Of a stretch of 64,000 bases of DNA, positions 8,813 to 17,251 are shown piece by piece. The notes under the pieces were generated by a model. That model was not told the DNA's origin. It made no database searches and saw nothing but the letters and a program-made list of their open reading frames with translations. Every line of letters starts with the position of its first letter. The first letter of the stretch is position 1. Made by a program: the position numbers and the translations under genes. The stretch is taken from contig NZ_JBHZGK010000005.1 in NCBI RefSeq assembly GCF_051900425.1, positions 1 to 64,000 of the forward strand. The letters are read 5' to 3'. The stretch is from Frateuria_A sp051900425 (GTDB lineage Bacteria > Pseudomonadota > Gammaproteobacteria > Xanthomonadales > Rhodanobacteraceae).

Positions 8813-9451
8813 TCAGTGCTTCACCTCGCCGACCCGGAAGCGACAGACGTGCCCGCCACGGATGATGCATTCCATGTGGTGGATGCGCCGGCCGCTGGCC
8901 GCCTCCATGTACGCCAGGTCGAACTTGCACACCTGCGGCACGCTGCGGGCCAGCGCGTGGAACACGCAGTTGAAGGCTTCGACCTGCGGTTCCTGGCCGT
9001 GCCTGGCGACCACCGCCTCGTAGCCCAGCGCATCGAGCTGGCTGGCCAGCCGCTGCACGACGTCGTCGTGGCTGGCTTCGGGCGGTAGCGGCACTTCGTG
9101 GCCGCCGAGCGTGCGGCCCAGGTCCTGCAGCATCTCCTCCAGCGCGGCCGCGCCGTAGCGCTCGCGCAGCTTGCCCAGCAACGCGGTGCCGAGCAGCCCG
9201 TAGTTGCGCGGGAACAGCCCGCGCCCGTTCTCGGTGAGCCGGAAGCGTGCCTGCGGCCGGCCACCGGTCGCCCGCGCCTGCCCGCGTTCGACGAAGTCGC
9301 GCGCGAGCAGGGCGCTCAGGTGCTGGCGCACCGCGTTGTGGCTGATGCGCAGGCGCTCGCACAGCTCCTCCACCGAACAGCCCTCCGGTGCCATCAGCAA
9401 CTGGCGCAGCAGGCGCTGCTGGGTCGATCCGAGCCGTGCGAGCGCGCTCAT
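8813..9451 (-). CDS. SufR-like winged-helix regulator with four C-terminal cysteines
   Basis: Predicted Fe-S-sensing repressor, 212 residues. The N-terminal winged helix (about 8-75) has the recognition helix SVEELCERLRISHNAVRQHLSALL and wing TGGRPQARFRLTENG. The C-terminal domain carries C162, C175, C195 and C203. The C-x12-C spacing and position match the cluster-ligating cysteines of cyanobacterial SufR. No suf genes are nearby, so the target may be its own operon. It starts two bases after the stop of the secreted protein gene and would be translated from the same message. Alternative: a generic ArsR-type regulator of another signal. Confidence 0.7.
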   Translation of the reverse strand: MSALARLGSTQQRLLRQLLMAPEGCSVEELCERLRISHNAVRQHLSALLARDFVERGQARATGGRPQARFRLTENGRGLFPRNYGLLGTALLGKLRERYGAAALEEMLQDLGRTLGGHEVPLPPEASHDDVVQRLASQLDALGYEAVVARHGQEPQVEAFNCVFHALARSVPQVCKFDLAYMEAASGRRIHHMECIIRGGHVCRFRVGEVKH

Positions 9452-9453
9452 GC

Positions 9454-10095
9454 TCAGGCGGCCTTGTCCGGGAACTGCTTGGCGATCGCCGCCGCCAGCG
9501 CATCGGAGATCACGTCCATGTGCGCCTGCATCGCCTGCCAGGTGGACTGCTCGCCTTTCATGTCGCCGGCCATGATCTGCTGGATCTGGGTCGCGTGGTG
9601 CGCCACGTGGGCGGCCAGCAGGCCCTGCACGGCGTTCTGGGGCAGGTTGGGGTTGGCGCCGGCGAGGAACCTGGCGATCTCGGTGGCGTTGGACTGCAGG
9701 GCGGCCATCGCCTTGCGCTCGGCCGCAGCGTCGTTGGCGGCGCGCGCATCGGTCAACGCCTCGACGCCACCCCAGTGACCGGCGAGCAGGTCGAGCATGC
9801 GCGCCCCGGCCGGCTTGCCGTAGAAGCCGCCGACCGCATCGGCGATCTGCCTGGCATTGGCGACCACCGCGTCGGCCGCGGCCTTGGCCCTGGCGCTGTC
9901 ATGCGCGTGTACCGCCAGCGCGTAGTCGCGGGTGTGCACGACGTGGCCGTGCCAGAGCGCGCGCAGCGCGGCGTCGAGCTTGGGCGCGGCGGGGACGGCG
10001 GACATCGGGGTGTCGGCCGGAGTGGCCAGGGTCGGGGTGGCCGCGGCGAAGGCGGCGGCGAGGATGAGGGCGGACAGGCAGGTGGAAGGTTTCAT
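9454..10095 (-). CDS. Secreted histidine-rich helical protein of unknown function
   Basis: 213 residues from the ATG at 10095, chosen for its GGAG site and signal peptide (MKPSTCLSALILAAAFAAAT). The mature protein is alpha-helical, with histidines recurring in four predicted helices: LWHGHVVHTRDYALAVHAHD, LLAGHWGGVEAL, LLAAHVAHHATQIQQ and AMQAHMDVISDAL. This looks like a four-helix bundle with a possible metal site, but I do not recognise a named catalytic family. It is the first gene of a two-gene unit with the SufR-like regulator, which hints at a metal- or redox-related periplasmic role (inference). Confidence 0.7.
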   Translation of the reverse strand: MKPSTCLSALILAAAFAAATPTLATPADTPMSAVPAAPKLDAALRALWHGHVVHTRDYALAVHAHDSARAKAAADAVVANARQIADAVGGFYGKPAGARMLDLLAGHWGGVEALTDARAANDAAAERKAMAALQSNATEIARFLAGANPNLPQNAVQGLLAAHVAHHATQIQQIMAGDMKGEQSTWQAMQAHMDVISDALAAAIAKQFPDKAA

Positions 10096-10150
10096 GGCTC
10101 GGTCTCCAGAGGGCCGTCGCGGATGCGACGACGGGAGTCTGGGCGGGCCT

Positions 10151-10200
10151 GGTTTACGCGCAATAGCCGTATGTGTAAAGGCCATTTTTAGCCGTATTGC
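10151..10200 (-). promoter_or_regulatory. Promoter with two 9-bp direct repeats (candidate operator)
   Basis: On the minus strand, TTTACA (10174-10179) and TAAACC (10151-10156) form a -35/-10 pair with a 17-base spacer. ATACGGCTA occurs twice, at 10164-10172 inside the spacer and at 10189-10197 just upstream of the -35, with a 25-base period. The flanks GCAATA and TATTGC make the whole region roughly palindromic. It drives the secreted protein/SufR-like pair; autoregulation by the regulator is the obvious hypothesis. Confidence 0.5.
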
Positions 10201-10368
10201 CTGCTTCGAGGCCCGCGTGCCGCGGGCGTACGCTCGCCAGGAGCAGCCGGCAATAGGAAGGCAATGCGGCGGTGACGGGTGTGCGGGAGCCCGGCGACGA
10301 ATGCTGGCGGCACTGGATCGAGCGCACGCCCCTGGCCCCGCACAGCGCTAAGGTAAGAACCTTTCACC

Positions 10369-11766
10369 GTGGACACGCACCCCATGCTTCTTCGCCGTCG
10401 CCTGCTTCTCTGCGCCCTGCTCCCCTTTGCCGGCGCGGGCCTCGCCACCGGGCTCCCGGCCCAGCCGACCGAGCACCCGGAACTGCATGCCCTCGCCAGC
10501 GCGCCGAGCGAAGCCGAGCTGCGCGCCACGATCACCGCACTGGTCGGCTTCGGCACCCGCCACACGCTCTCCGATACCCGCTCAGATACCCGCGGCATCG
10601 GCGCGGCGCGGCGCTGGGTCAAGCAACGCTTCGAGCGCATCGGCCAGGACTGTGGCGGCTGCCTGGAGGTGATCACCCCGTCGCAGCGCTTTACCGGCGA
10701 ACGCGCACCCCGGCCGGTCGAGGTCATGGACGTGGTCGCCATCAAGCGCGGCAGCAGTGATCCGGACCGCGTGATCGTGATCACCGGCCATCTGGACTCG
10801 CGCGTCACCGATGTCATGGACGCCACCCACGATGCCCCTGGCGCCAACGACGACTCTTCCGGCGTGGCCGCGCTGATCGAGGCCGCGCGCTTGCTGTCGA
10901 AGCAGGACAACCGCGCCACCCTCGTGTTCGCCGCGCTCTCCGGCGAGGAACAGGGACTGTATGGCGGCAAGGTGCTGGCCGACTACGCGGTGGCGCACGG
11001 CTGGCGTGTGGAGGCCGAACTCAACAACGACATCGTGGGCAACAGCCGCGGCCAGAACGGCGTACGCGACAACACCGTGGTGCGTGTGTTCTCCGAGGGC
11101 ACCAGGAGCAACGAGACACTGAAACAGGCGGCCTACCGCCGCTACCACGGCGGCGAGGTCGATTCGCCCTCGCGCAACCTGGCGCGCTTCATGGATCGCC
11201 TGGCCGAGGCCTACCTGCCCGACTTCGGCGTGCGCATGGTTTACCGCACCGACCGCTACGGCCGCGGCGGCGACCAGGTGCCGTTCCTGCAGGCCGGCTT
11301 TCCGGCGGTGCGTGTGACCGAGGGCCACGAGGATTACACCCGCCAGCACCAGGACCTCAGGCCCGGCTACGGCGACACCCTCGACGGCATCGACTTCCGC
11401 TACCTGGCCCGCGTCACCGCGCTCGACGCCATCACGATGGCGGCGCTGAGCCGCGCTCCCGCGCCGCCCGGCGGGGTCGACATCAAGGGCGCGCTGGCGA
11501 CCGACACCACAGTGAGCTGGCACAAGGTGCCCGGCGCCGCCGGCTACCGCGTGCACTGGCGCGACACCACCGCACCCCTCTGGCAACACGCGCGCGCGGT
11601 CGGCGACGTGGACCACGCCGTACTCGAGGACGTGGTGATCGACGACTGGTTCTTCGGCGTTTCATCGCTCTCGGCCGACGGCTACGAAAGCCCGGTGGTA
11701 TTTCCCGGCGACGCCGGAAGTTTCGAGCGCTCGCCCCCGGTCGCGGAGCAGGCGAACACGCCATAG
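10369..11766 (+). CDS. Secreted M28-family zinc aminopeptidase with fibronectin-like tail
   Basis: Exported peptidase removing N-terminal residues; 465 residues from a GTG with AAGGTAAG upstream (an ATG at 10384 is possible). Signal peptide about residues 8-35. The two-zinc site of M28 is intact: GHLDSR (about 142), GANDDSSGVAAL (about 160), catalytic SGEEQGLYG (about 192), LNNDIVGN (about 220) and the late histidine in TEGHEDYTR (about 320). Residues about 360-455 form an added beta-sandwich (TTVSWHKVPGAAGYRVHWR), probably for surface or substrate binding. Monocistronic by spacing. Confidence 0.88.
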   Translation: MDTHPMLLRRRLLLCALLPFAGAGLATGLPAQPTEHPELHALASAPSEAELRATITALVGFGTRHTLSDTRSDTRGIGAARRWVKQRFERIGQDCGGCLEVITPSQRFTGERAPRPVEVMDVVAIKRGSSDPDRVIVITGHLDSRVTDVMDATHDAPGANDDSSGVAALIEAARLLSKQDNRATLVFAALSGEEQGLYGGKVLADYAVAHGWRVEAELNNDIVGNSRGQNGVRDNTVVRVFSEGTRSNETLKQAAYRRYHGGEVDSPSRNLARFMDRLAEAYLPDFGVRMVYRTDRYGRGGDQVPFLQAGFPAVRVTEGHEDYTRQHQDLRPGYGDTLDGIDFRYLARVTALDAITMAALSRAPAPPGGVDIKGALATDTTVSWHKVPGAAGYRVHWRDTTAPLWQHARAVGDVDHAVLEDVVIDDWFFGVSSLSADGYESPVVFPGDAGSFERSPPVAEQANTP

Positions 11767-11776
11767 CGCGGCCCCT

Positions 11777-11800
11777 GCAGGAGCGCGCCCGTGCGCGACC
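11777..11800. repeat. Solitary arm of the TAGGAGCGC palindrome
   Basis: GCAGGAGCGCGCCCGTGCGC plus GACC resembles one arm of the family. I see no matching second arm before the next gene, so it is a degenerate or single copy. The rest of 11801-11968 shows nothing else. Confidence 0.5.
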
Positions 11801-11968
11801 GCAGTGCACGGACGTCCGGCAGGCGCTCGACCCGACCGTGCGTGCGCCGCGTGTCGGCCCGGACCCATGTCGGCGCGGGCCTGCAGTGGCCCATGCGTGT
11901 CCCTGGAGTTTTCACGGTCCTGCCGCCCGGCTGCGGGCGCCGTTCGGCAAGATCGGGATCGGCCGCTC

Positions 11969-13384
11969 TCAACCGCGCCCGTACGCATCCTCGAAGCGCA
12001 CGATGTCGTCTTCACCCAGGTAGCTGCCCGACTGCACCTCGATCAGTTCGAGCGGCAGCCGCCCCGGGTTTTCCAGGCGATGTTTCACCCCCAGCGGGAT
12101 GTAAGTGCTCTGGTTCTCGGTCAACGTGAGCACCTCGTCGCCGCGGGTGATGCGGCCGGTGCCGCTGACGACCACCCAGTGCTCGGCGCGGTGGTGGTGC
12201 ATCTGCAGGCTCAGGGATGCGCCCGGCTTGACGGTAATGCGCTTGACCTGGAAGCGCTCGCCCACGTCGATGGAGTCGTAGCTACCCCACGGGCGGTACA
12301 CCTTGCGGTGGCTGGCCGGCTCGCCGCGGCCTTGCGCCTTGAGCCGCGCGACGATGCCCTTGACGTCCTGCACCCGGTCGCGGTGCGCGACCAGCAAGGC
12401 ATCGGCGGTGTCGACCACCACCACATCCTCCAGCCCCAGCAGGGCGACCAGGCGGCCCTCGGCCCAGGCCAGCGTGTTGCGGCAGTCCTGCGCCACCACG
12501 TCGCCGTGGTGCGCGTTGCCGTTGCCGTCCTGCTCGGCCACTTCCCACAGCGCCGACCAGCTGCCGAGGTCGTTCCAGCCTACGTCGACGGGCAGCACCG
12601 CGGCCTGGTCCGTGCGCTCCATCACCGCGTAGTCGATCGAATCGGAGGGGCAGGCGGCGAAGGCTGCCTTGTCCAGTCGCACGAAGTCGGCGTCGCGCGA
12701 CGCGCCGTCGACGGCCGCGCGGCAGGCCTCGAGCATCGCCGGCTGCTGGCGCGCCAGTTCGGCCAGGAACACCGAGGCGCGGAACAGGAACATGCCGCTG
12801 TTCCAGACGTACTCGCCCGAGGCGACGTAGGCCTGGGCAGTGGCGGCGTCCGGCTTCTCGACGAACTGCGCCACCTCGCGCACGCCGTCAGCGAGTTCGG
12901 CGCCGGCGCGGATGTAGCCGTAGCCCGTTTCCGGGCCATCCGGCACGATGCCGAAGGTGACCAGCCGCCCGCGCGCCGCGGCCGGCTCGGCCCGCCGCAC
13001 GGCCGCCTGGAACGCGGCCGCGTCCTTGATCACGTGGTCCGAGGGCAGCACCAGCAGCAGCGGATCGGCGCCTTCGCGCGTGGCCTGGAGCGCCGCCGCC
13101 GCGATCGCCGGCGCCGTGTTGCGCCCGACCGGCTCCAGCAGGATCGCCGAGGGCACGCAATCGACCTGGCGCAGCTGCTCGGCCACCATGAAGCGGTGCT
13201 CCTCGTTGGCCACCACCATCGGCGCGGCCGAGGCCAGCGGCGCGATGCGCAGCCAGGTCGCCTGCAGCATGGTGTCCGAGCCTGCCAGCGGCAGGAACTG
13301 TTTCGGATACGACTCGCGCGACAACGGCCACAGGCGCGTGCCCGAGCCACCCGAAAGAATCACCGGAACCATCCACTTCTCCAT
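11969..13384 (-). CDS. manC: Mannose-1-phosphate guanylyltransferase / mannose-6-phosphate isomerase
   Basis: Makes GDP-mannose for surface polysaccharides, and may also interconvert fructose-6-P and mannose-6-P. 471 residues starting MEKWMVPVILSGGSGTRLW; the frame is open further upstream, but the family N-terminus fixes the start. Nucleotidyltransferase domain (about 5-290): GGSGTRLWPLSR, FLPLAG, VLPSDHVI, GYGYI, KPD. C-terminal type II PMI cupin (about 320-465): HHHRAEHWVVVSGTGRI, STYIPLGVKHRLENPG, EVQSG. Xanthomonads call the orthologue XanB. It lies just downstream of a GDP-fucose-synthase homologue, forming a nucleotide-sugar pair. Confidence 0.93.
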   Translation of the reverse strand: MEKWMVPVILSGGSGTRLWPLSRESYPKQFLPLAGSDTMLQATWLRIAPLASAAPMVVANEEHRFMVAEQLRQVDCVPSAILLEPVGRNTAPAIAAAALQATREGADPLLLVLPSDHVIKDAAAFQAAVRRAEPAAARGRLVTFGIVPDGPETGYGYIRAGAELADGVREVAQFVEKPDAATAQAYVASGEYVWNSGMFLFRASVFLAELARQQPAMLEACRAAVDGASRDADFVRLDKAAFAACPSDSIDYAVMERTDQAAVLPVDVGWNDLGSWSALWEVAEQDGNGNAHHGDVVAQDCRNTLAWAEGRLVALLGLEDVVVVDTADALLVAHRDRVQDVKGIVARLKAQGRGEPASHRKVYRPWGSYDSIDVGERFQVKRITVKPGASLSLQMHHHRAEHWVVVSGTGRITRGDEVLTLTENQSTYIPLGVKHRLENPGRLPLELIEVQSGSYLGEDDIVRFEDAYGRG

Positions 13385-13473
13385 CCGCCTGACGCCCCCG
13401 TCGGCTCTCCCGCGGGAGAGGGCGGACGCGAAAAGCACATGATGCCCTGTAGCGGCGAAGCCTGCGCGTGCGC

Positions 13474-14394
13474 CTAGGCGACCAGCGCACCGGCGCCCTG
13501 CAGATACCACGCGCACATCTGCTCGATCCCGTCGCGCAGCGGCATGCATGGCGCCCAGCCCATGCCGTTCAGGTGCAGCCCCTCCGGCATGGCGCGGTCG
13601 GATTGGGGCGCGCGCGTCCGGTGCACCAGCCGCCCCCGGTAGCCGACGGCGTCAGCGGCCATGCGCGCGACGTCGGCAAAGGCGATCTCCTCGCCGCCGT
13701 CGACGTTGACCGGAACGTCGCTGCTGTACCGGCGCATCAGGAACAGCGCCGCATCGGCAAAGTCGTCCACCTGCAACCACGGGCGCGCCGGCACACCATC
13801 GATCGCCAGTTGCGACAGGCCGTCCGCGCGCGCCTCGTGCAGGCGCCGGACCAGCGCCGGCAACGGGCCCGCCTGGGCGCCGGGGCTGTCGCCCGGTCCG
13901 TACAACTCGGCCGGCACGATGCCGATCGCGTCCAGGCGGTATTGCCGCCGGTACGCCTGGCACATGCGGATACCGGCGATCTGCGCAAGCGCCTCGCCGT
14001 TCTCGCCCGACTGGATCGCCGCGGACAGCAGCGCGCCCTCGCGCAACGGCGGAAGCGCGGCGGCCGGATGGATGCTCGAGGACGCCAGGAAACACAGCTT
14101 GCGCACGTCGGCCCGCCACGCCGAATGGATCACGTTGGCCTGCACCGCCAGGCTCTCGCGGATCGCCTGGTCCCCGCGGCCGCCGGCGGTGCCTTCACGC
14201 GCGGCAGTGAGAAACACGTACTCGGGGCGGTGCCGCAGGAAGAACGCATCCACCGACGCGGGCCGCGCGAGGTTCACCTCGTCCGGACCGAGGAAACGGA
14301 TATTGTCGTAACCGGCCGCCCACAGACGGCGTACCACCGCGCCGCCCACCCAGCCGCACTGCCCGGTGACGAGGATGCGTGCATCCAGGTTCAT
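13474..14394 (-). CDS. GDP-L-fucose synthase homologue lacking catalytic residues
   Basis: 306-residue extended SDR, collinear with E. coli GDP-L-fucose synthase along its whole length: Rossmann GQCGWVGGAV, DEVNL, LASSSIHP, IAGIRMCQAYRRQY, ELYGPGD, LPALVRRLHEA, LQVDDFADA. The fold and NADP(H) glycine motif look intact, but every catalytic position I can align is changed: Tyr136 is E134, Lys140 is Q138, Cys109 is S107 and His179 is G176. It is therefore unlikely to perform the epimerase/reductase reaction and may be a regulatory or repurposed paralogue. It precedes manC by 89 bases on the same strand. No frameshift or stop is seen, so it is maintained as a protein. Confidence 0.8.
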   Translation of the reverse strand: MNLDARILVTGQCGWVGGAVVRRLWAAGYDNIRFLGPDEVNLARPASVDAFFLRHRPEYVFLTAAREGTAGGRGDQAIRESLAVQANVIHSAWRADVRKLCFLASSSIHPAAALPPLREGALLSAAIQSGENGEALAQIAGIRMCQAYRRQYRLDAIGIVPAELYGPGDSPGAQAGPLPALVRRLHEARADGLSQLAIDGVPARPWLQVDDFADAALFLMRRYSSDVPVNVDGGEEIAFADVARMAADAVGYRGRLVHRTRAPQSDRAMPEGLHLNGMGWAPCMPLRDGIEQMCAWYLQGAGALVA

Positions 14395-14517
14395 CGCCCC
14401 ACCCCATTCGATTCATGCCCGCATGCCGGCCCCAGGAACTCCCGGGCAGCGGGCCGGCCCTATTGTGCACGCACCAGCCCGGCAGAACAGCAGAATTGCG
14501 GAATCTGTCTCAGACGG

Positions 14518-14952
14518 TCACAGGTGCTTGTGCCAGGCATCGACGCCTTCCTCGATCAGCCGGTAGGCGTGATCGAAGGCATCGCGCTCCTTGCGGTAGG
14601 GATCGGGGATGTCGCGATCGCCCTGCCATTTGCCGAGCAGGAAAGTGCGCCCCACCGCGTGCGACGAGTAGCGGGCGAGGCTGGCCAGGTGCGCGCGCTG
14701 CATCACCAGTATCAGATCGGCCGCGACGATCGCCGCCTCGTCCACCTGGCGCGCGCGATGGCCGGAGGCGTCGATGCCGTGCTCGGCGAGCAGCGCGCCG
14801 GCCAGCGGATCGATCGGTTTGCCGGCAAGCGCGGCGAGGCCGGCCGACGCCACCGTGGTCACTCTCCCGCGCAGCCGTTCGCGCAGCAGGTATTCCGCGG
14901 TAGGGCTGCGGCAGATGTTGCCGATGCAGACAACCAGGACTTTGTCGAACAC
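14518..14952 (-). CDS. Low-molecular-weight protein-tyrosine phosphatase (Wzb/Etp type)
   Basis: Cytoplasmic phosphatase of 144 residues. The catalytic loop VCIGNICRSPTAEYLL (C-x5-R-S) is at about residues 9-22 and the general-acid loop IPDPYRKERDAF at about 115-125. Enzymes of this type dephosphorylate the Wzc-type tyrosine autokinase in exopolysaccharide export, or the kinase of arsenate-unrelated signalling. Its position upstream of the fucose-synthase homologue and ManC supports a polysaccharide role, although no kinase is in the window. Confidence 0.88.
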   Translation of the reverse strand: MFDKVLVVCIGNICRSPTAEYLLRERLRGRVTTVASAGLAALAGKPIDPLAGALLAEHGIDASGHRARQVDEAAIVAADLILVMQRAHLASLARYSSHAVGRTFLLGKWQGDRDIPDPYRKERDAFDHAYRLIEEGVDAWHKHL

Positions 14953-15021
14953 GACTTCCCATCCGGGCGGTGGAGAATGCGTTGCCGTCGCGCGGGGCTC
15001 CCTGTCGAGGGGAGCGCCGGG

Positions 15022-15792
15022 CTAATCCGCGACGTCGGCGACCAGCCGGTCCAGCTCCGCCTTCAGCGTGGCGCCATTGACGCGAAGCCAGTCGCGCTGT
15101 TCGCGCCAGTTCGGGAACAGCGTGGCGACCAGCGCCCAGAAGCGCGGCGCGTGGCTGCGTACCTTCAGATGGCACAGCTCGTGCGCCAGCACGTAGCGCA
15201 GGGCGGCCGGCGGCGCCAGCGCGAGGGCGAGATCCAGGTTGATGCGGTCGCGCGTGTCCAGGCTGCCCCACAGGCTCTTCATCGGGCGGATGCGCAGGGA
15301 GGTCGGGGCCAGTCCGAGCTGCGGCACGTAACTGGCCATCCAGCGCGAGACATCGCGGCGCATCTGCGCCTCGAAATGGGAGGCGAGCAGGCCGCGCGCC
15401 ACCGGCAGCGCACGCGTGTGCGGGCGTGGAATGACCAGGGTCAGGCCGCCGTCGAAGGACTCCACCCGCGGGTACGGGCCTTCGGCCCAGTCCAGCAGGA
15501 CGGTCTCGCCGCGCAGCGGAAACTCCGTCGCATGCCCCACGCGCAACGGCGGCAGCGGCTTGACGATGAGGTTGAGCTCGTCGAGCTTGCGTTCCAGCCA
15601 GTCGGCGTGGCTGCGCAGGAAGGCGCTGACCTGCGAGGGATGGGTCCCGTTGGGATAGGACACCCGGGCGCCCTTGGGCGTGACCGTCAGGCGCAGGCGC
15701 CGCGCGCGCGGATGGGCGGCCTTGAGCACGCGGATCGTGCTGCCGCTCGCCGTTGCCAGTTCCAGCCAATCGCCTTGAAGTTCTGCTGCCAT
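15022..15792 (-). CDS. YgjP-like zinc metallopeptidase (DUF45/M48 type)
   Basis: 256 residues. The zinc motif LAHELCHLKVRSHAPRFW (about residues 203-220) has HExxH, with a third histidine in the usual place; RIRPMKSLWGSLDTRDRINLDLAL precedes it, as in YgjP/DUF45 proteins. No signal peptide or membrane segment, so cytosolic. The precise substrate is unsettled for the family (E. coli YgjP was reported to act on UTP). It is 69 bases upstream of the tyrosine phosphatase gene on the same strand and may share its transcript. Confidence 0.85.
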   Translation of the reverse strand: MAAELQGDWLELATASGSTIRVLKAAHPRARRLRLTVTPKGARVSYPNGTHPSQVSAFLRSHADWLERKLDELNLIVKPLPPLRVGHATEFPLRGETVLLDWAEGPYPRVESFDGGLTLVIPRPHTRALPVARGLLASHFEAQMRRDVSRWMASYVPQLGLAPTSLRIRPMKSLWGSLDTRDRINLDLALALAPPAALRYVLAHELCHLKVRSHAPRFWALVATLFPNWREQRDWLRVNGATLKAELDRLVADVAD

Positions 15793-16106
15793 GGTCCCGA
15801 GCCCGTCGGTAGAGCATAACCTTGCAACGGGGGGTGTGAGGAAAGGGTTGGACGGCCTGCAGGCGCGGTTTCGGGCGGTCGTTCACCCGGCGTTGACGCT
15901 TGCGGTTCCTGCTCCCCTGCGCGGAGAAGGTGGCCCGAGGGTCGGATGACGGGCCGGGGCTCGCGGGGAGGCCAGGGAGAGCCGGGTTCCAGCGGGGGTT
16001 CACCGCAAGAGTGGCCCCTCACCCCAACGCTCTCCCCGGCGGGGAGAGGGAGCAGGAGCGGAACCGCGCGAGCCGTCATCGTGGCCCCACCGGGGAGCTG
16101 ACGCGG
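15793..16106. repeat. Intergenic region with C/G-rich inverted repeat (CTCTCCCC family)
   Basis: 314 bases between the YgjP-like gene and rdgC. 16014-16062 holds the stem CTCTCCCCGGCGGGGAGAG flanked by CACCCCAAC and GGGAGCAGG. A looser relative lies at 15905-15985 (CCGGGGCTCGCGGGG). These are members of the widespread intergenic repeat seen again at about 20300, 24240, 24430, 31500, 31850, 35350 and 35700. No gene is visible. Confidence 0.65.
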
Positions 16107-17024
16107 TCAGGCGTCCTTGGGACGCGGCAGGCCGAACCACTCTTCGAGCTTGCCCAGCAGCCGCTCCAGCTCCAGCGTGAACAGCGCGAAGCGCGCATCG
16201 AGCTCGGCGGCGGCGTCCGGGGCGCTGTCGGCCAGTTCGTCGGTCACGACGTCCAGCAGTTTGAGCTTGCGCAGCACCAGGTCCTCGCCCAGCACGAAAC
16301 TGATGCGGTCGTCGAACACCAGTCCGAGCTGGAACACCTGCTTGCCGTTGCGCAGGTGCTCCTTGATCTCCTCGCTCTCCAGGTCCTGGCGTCGGCAGCG
16401 GGCGATGGCGCCGGTGTTGCTGCCCGGGTCGCGCAGTTCGACCTCGTCGCCGAGGGTGAGGCCGGCCGGAAGCGTGCCGTTGGCGAGCCAGTCGGTCATC
16501 AGCACGCGGGGGCCTTCCTCCGGCGCCAGCGGGACCGCCGGGAAGCTCCCCAGCGCCTCGCGCATCTGGGTGAGCGCGTTTTCGGCCGACTTGCGGCTGG
16601 AGGTGTCCAGCACCAGCCAGCCATGCTGGCGGTCGACGTAGGCGGACATGCGCGAACTGCGCACGAAGGCGCGCGGCAGCAGTTCGTTGAGCAGGTCCTC
16701 CTTCATGCGCTTGCGTTCGCGCCCGCCGACCTTGCGGCCTTCTTCCTCGGCGATCTTCTGCACCCGGCGGTGCAATTCGTCGTTGACCACCGCGGCCGGC
16801 AGCAGCTTGTCCTCGCCGCCGACGGAGACCCAGGTGCAGTGCTTGACGGCGTGGGTCAACGCGGCTTCCTCGCCGCGGCCGATCGGCGGCACGAAGCCTT
16901 TGGTGAACAGCTCCAGCGGGCCGCACGGGCGCAGGCGGTGCTCGCCGAGCACGTCGTCCAGGCGGGAGAGGTCTTCGGCGACGGCGGGGGAAAAACGGAA
17001 CAGCGTGAGGTTGCGGAAGAACAT
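16107..17024 (-). CDS. rdgC: Recombination-associated protein RdgC
   Basis: Ring-shaped DNA-binding protein that restrains RecA loading and is associated with the nucleoid. 305 residues, start MFFRNLTLFRFSP; E. coli RdgC is 303 and starts similarly. Recognisable family stretches: CGPLELFTKGFVPPIG, LLPAAVVNDELHRRV, KEDLLNELLPRAFVRSS, LMTDWLANGTLPAGLTLGDE and the C-terminal FTLELERLLGKLEEWFGLPRP. The 227 bases upstream contain no gene. Monocistronic. Confidence 0.93.
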   Translation of the reverse strand: MFFRNLTLFRFSPAVAEDLSRLDDVLGEHRLRPCGPLELFTKGFVPPIGRGEEAALTHAVKHCTWVSVGGEDKLLPAAVVNDELHRRVQKIAEEEGRKVGGRERKRMKEDLLNELLPRAFVRSSRMSAYVDRQHGWLVLDTSSRKSAENALTQMREALGSFPAVPLAPEEGPRVLMTDWLANGTLPAGLTLGDEVELRDPGSNTGAIARCRRQDLESEEIKEHLRNGKQVFQLGLVFDDRISFVLGEDLVLRKLKLLDVVTDELADSAPDAAAELDARFALFTLELERLLGKLEEWFGLPRPKDA

Positions 17025-17251
17025 GGATGATCCGGTTGGGGCTTGCGCTTTGATCGAGCGCCCTTCGGCTCGGTCCTTCGGACCTGTGCCAGGGCGAACG
17101 ATCTGGAAATGGGTCGGACCCTTCGGCTCCGGGGGCGGCGCTCGGGGTGAACGGTGAAGGATATCGCTCAGGCGAACGTCTGAGGTTATCCGATAACCGT
17201 TGGCCCTGAACGGAGCGCCGCGAAGTCGAAAAGCCGCGCCCGGTGCCGGGG

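Noticed and set aside
13385..13549. N-terminal extension of ManC to 13549
   Set aside because: It would overlap the upstream gene and lacks similarity to ManC, whose conserved N-terminus begins at MEKWMVPVILSGG.
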